A stretch of DNA of 37,088 bases, from assembly GCA_024637155.1 (NCBI GenBank), contig JAGXFR010000016.1:1-37088 (forward strand), read 5' to 3'. The notes beneath the pieces were generated by a model, which worked only from the letters and a program-made list of their open reading frames with translations, was not told where the DNA came from and searched no databases. Below, piece by piece: positions 34,960 to 37,088 of this stretch (positions within the stretch are counted from its first letter, which is position 1; every line of letters begins with the position of its first letter). Both the position numbers and the translations under genes were made by a program. This stretch comes from Burkholderiaceae bacterium (GTDB taxonomy: Bacteria; Pseudomonadota; Gammaproteobacteria; Burkholderiales; Burkholderiaceae_E).

Positions 34960-37025
34960 TCAGCGCAGCGAAAACCCAAAAGGGCTTCACGAAGCAGCTC
35001 AAGAAGGTCTACTTCTTCTACACGGGTGGTTTCCTCACCTTTGTGATTCTGTTGGCGATCGCCGAACAGTTGGGTCTGTCCAAGGCCTGGATCGGCTACG
35101 TGTTCCTGGGCGCGACGATCCTGCTGTACGCGGGCATCGGCATCATCAGCCGCACCAGCGACGCCGCCGAGTACTACGTCGCGGGGCGACGCGTGCCGGC
35201 GATGTTCAACGGCATGGCCACCGGTTCGGACTGGATGTCGGCCGCGTCCTTCATCGGGATGGCGGGCAGCCTGTACCTGCTCGGCTACTCGGGACTCGCA
35301 TTCGTGCTGGGGTGGACCGGCGGTTACGTGCTGGTGGCGCTCTTTCTTGCGCCCTACCTGCGCAAGTTCGGCCAGTTCACGATTCCGGACTTCCTGGGCG
35401 CGCGCTACGGCGGCAACATCCCGCGCTTTATCGGGATCGTGATCGCCATCACCTGCTCGTTCACCTACGTGGTGGCGCAGATCTACGGCGTGGGGTTGAT
35501 CACCACGCGGTTGACCGGCGTTGACTTCGGTGTGGGCGTCTTCCTGGGGCTGGGCGGCATCCTGGTCTGCTCGTTCCTGGGCGGGATGCGCGCGGTCACG
35601 TGGACGCAGGTGGCGCAGTACATCATCCTGATCGTGGCCTACATGATTCCGGTGGTGTGGCTCTCGATCGTGCAGACCGGTTTCCCGATCCCGCAGCTGA
35701 TCTACGGCCAGCAACTGGCCAAGGTCACGGCGATCGAACAGAAGCTGATCGACGACCCGAAGGAAGCCGAGGTTCGCAAGATGTTCGGCGACAAGGCCAA
35801 GGCCGCGAGCGACAAGCTCAAGGACGCGCCGGCTGCATACGCAGCGGGCAAGGCCGAGCTCGAGAAGGGCGTCGCCGATGCGAAAGCCGGGACCGACGAG
35901 GCCGCGACCAAGCAGGCCGAGGAGGCGCTCGCCAAGTATCCGGCGTCCGAGGCCGACGCTAAGGCGGCATGGCAGAAGGATGCCCGGCTCGCGTCGCGCG
36001 GCGGGCAGTTGCTGCGCCACGCCGAGGCGTTTCCGGGCAAGGATGACCATGCGCGTGACGTCAGCCGCAGGAACTTCCTCGCGCTGATCTTCTGCCTGAT
36101 GGTGGGCACGGCGGCGCTGCCGCACATCCTGATGCGCTACTACACCACGCCGTCGGTGAAGGAAGCGCGGGCGTCGGTGACCTGGTCGCTGTTCTTCATC
36201 TTCCTGCTCTACTTCACGGCTCCCGCGCTCGCGGTGCTGGTCAAGTTCGTCGTCTACACGGATATCGTGGGATCGACCTTCGCCAGCCTGCCAGTCTGGG
36301 TCCAGCAGTGGCAGGCCGTGGATCCGAGCCTGCTCTCGATCGCCGACATCAACGGTGACGGGATCGTGCAGCGGGCGGAAATCGCGATCGGCGGCGACAT
36401 CATCGTGCTGGCGACTCCGGAAATCGCCGGGCTGCCGTACGTGGTTTCAGGCCTGGTGGCTGCCGGCGGTCTGGCTGCGGCGCTCTCGACCGCGGACGGC
36501 TTGCTGCTGACGATTGCCAACGCGCTTTCGCACGATCTGTACTACAAGATGATCGATCCGAATGCGCCGACCGCACGTCGCGTGATGCTCTCGAAAATGC
36601 TGCTGCTGGTGGTCGCCGTCCTGGCGGCGTCGGTGGCGGTCCAGAAGCCGGCGGACATCCTGTTCCTGGTGTCCGCGGCGTTCTCGTTTGCCGCTGCCGG
36701 GTTCTTCCCGGCGCTGGTGTGCGGGATCTTCTGGAAGCGCACCACCGGGCTTGCGGCATCGCTCGGGATGATCTCCGGCTTCGGCATCACGTTCTACTAC
36801 ATGACGATCACCCAGGTGTGGATGCGCGAGATGTTCTACGGCATCGCGAAATCGGTTCCGGTGACCAACCTGTGGTGGGAAATCCAGCCGATCTCGGCCG
36901 GGCTCTGGGGCGTTCCCCTCGGGTTCATCGTGATCATCGTGGTCTCGTTGCTCGGCAAGGCACCGTCGAAGGAGACGCAGGAGTTTGTCGAGTCCGTGCG
37001 TTATCCGCATCTGCGGGCAGCCTGA
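34956..37025 (+). CDS. sodium/solute symporter (SSS), VC_2705/ActP-like, probable acetate or carboxylate transporter
   Basis: Large SSS-family symporter, 689 residues against roughly 550-590 for ActP-type proteins. The core begins at about residue 20 and shows ATGSDWMSAASFIGMAGSLYLLGYSG (88-113), TIPDFLGARYGG (142-153) and GLAAALSTADGLLLTIANALSHDLYY (505-530), the last being the Na+-site region. The extra length comes largely from a hydrophilic Ala/Lys/Glu-rich insert at about 253-368. A second soluble loop contains DINGDGIVQRAE (464-475), a perfect EF-hand-type calcium loop. Location downstream of acs and coupling to DUF4212 suggest acetate or a related short carboxylate; the substrate is inferred. 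The ATG overlaps the small-subunit stop. Confidence 0.93.
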   Translation: MISAAKTQKGFTKQLKKVYFFYTGGFLTFVILLAIAEQLGLSKAWIGYVFLGATILLYAGIGIISRTSDAAEYYVAGRRVPAMFNGMATGSDWMSAASFIGMAGSLYLLGYSGLAFVLGWTGGYVLVALFLAPYLRKFGQFTIPDFLGARYGGNIPRFIGIVIAITCSFTYVVAQIYGVGLITTRLTGVDFGVGVFLGLGGILVCSFLGGMRAVTWTQVAQYIILIVAYMIPVVWLSIVQTGFPIPQLIYGQQLAKVTAIEQKLIDDPKEAEVRKMFGDKAKAASDKLKDAPAAYAAGKAELEKGVADAKAGTDEAATKQAEEALAKYPASEADAKAAWQKDARLASRGGQLLRHAEAFPGKDDHARDVSRRNFLALIFCLMVGTAALPHILMRYYTTPSVKEARASVTWSLFFIFLLYFTAPALAVLVKFVVYTDIVGSTFASLPVWVQQWQAVDPSLLSIADINGDGIVQRAEIAIGGDIIVLATPEIAGLPYVVSGLVAAGGLAAALSTADGLLLTIANALSHDLYYKMIDPNAPTARRVMLSKMLLLVVAVLAASVAVQKPADILFLVSAAFSFAAAGFFPALVCGIFWKRTTGLAASLGMISGFGITFYYMTITQVWMREMFYGIAKSVPVTNLWWEIQPISAGLWGVPLGFIVIIVVSLLGKAPSKETQEFVESVRYPHLRAA

Positions 37026-37034
37026 GTCTGTGTG

Positions 37035-37062
37035 AAGGGGGCGCGTGATCGCGCGTCCCCTT
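37035..37062 (+). terminator. probable terminator after the symporter
   Basis: AAGGGG-GCGCG (37035-37045) pairs with CGCGC-GT-CCCCTT (37050-37062) around a TGAT loop, with GT unpaired. It starts 10 bases after the symporter stop. The T run (TTTT at 37069-37072) is separated by a few bases, so it is imperfect. Confidence 0.5.
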
Positions 37063-37088
37063 GATGGCTTTTAAACCCGGCTTCGGCC

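Overview
The window is a GC-rich, densely packed bacterial chromosome segment, most likely from a betaproteobacterium of Burkholderiales type. This rests on gene content and not on a 16S gene. The indicators are a homodimeric-E1 pyruvate dehydrogenase locus (aceE-aceF-lpdA) whose LpdA carries its own lipoyl domain, a class I fumarase, type III pantothenate kinase (coaX), PrpE, and a DUF4212/sodium-solute symporter pair downstream of acs.

Layout. 1-1230: 3' part of a YihY/BrkB-type membrane protein. 1254-2253: two small secreted proteins, divergently transcribed. 2237-5413 (minus): a DUF1847 protein, a ketopantoate-reductase-family enzyme, a Tat-exported dienelactone hydrolase and a small heme-copper-oxidase-like membrane protein. 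5414-8201: a scarred, accessory-looking stretch. It holds a PaaI-type thioesterase, a 3'-truncated family-51 transglycosylase, what looks like the first codons of an IS110 transposase, a voltage-gated-type ion channel with a non-canonical pore motif, the C-terminal tail of a tyrosine integrase, and tRNA-Arg(ACG) with its own promoter and terminator. 8388-14580: the pyruvate dehydrogenase operon with a good sigma70 promoter. 14636-16448 (minus): an orphan iron-type periplasmic binding protein with a GTG start, a sigma70 promoter and a Fur-box-like element, then an NlpC/P60 hydrolase. 16574-20749: prpE, a YdcF-family protein and a UMF1-family MFS transporter. 20739-23094 (minus): coaX and an M81 (MlrC-like) metallopeptidase, divergent from an amidase (23193-24653). 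24635-29783 (minus): a complete peptide-type ABC importer (binding protein, two permeases, fused double ATPase). 29941-31464 (minus): fumarase with a strong terminator. 31711-37025: acs, a small membrane protein, a TPR protein, a DUF4212 small subunit and a large SSS symporter.

Functionally the window is dominated by acyl-CoA and central carbon metabolism. The symporter pair probably brings in acetate or a related short carboxylate, Acs and PrpE activate acetate and propionate, PDH makes acetyl-CoA from pyruvate, and fumarase runs in the TCA cycle. CoaX and the PanE-like reductase touch CoA synthesis. A second theme is uptake and hydrolysis of amide or peptide compounds (ABC importer, M81 peptidase, amidase). 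The least ordinary parts are the mobile-element scar beside tRNA-Arg, the symporter with an EF-hand-like loop and a long Ala/Lys-rich insert, and the hairpins ahead of its small subunit. I saw no CRISPR array, no intact insertion sequence and no obviously new defence or biosynthetic system.
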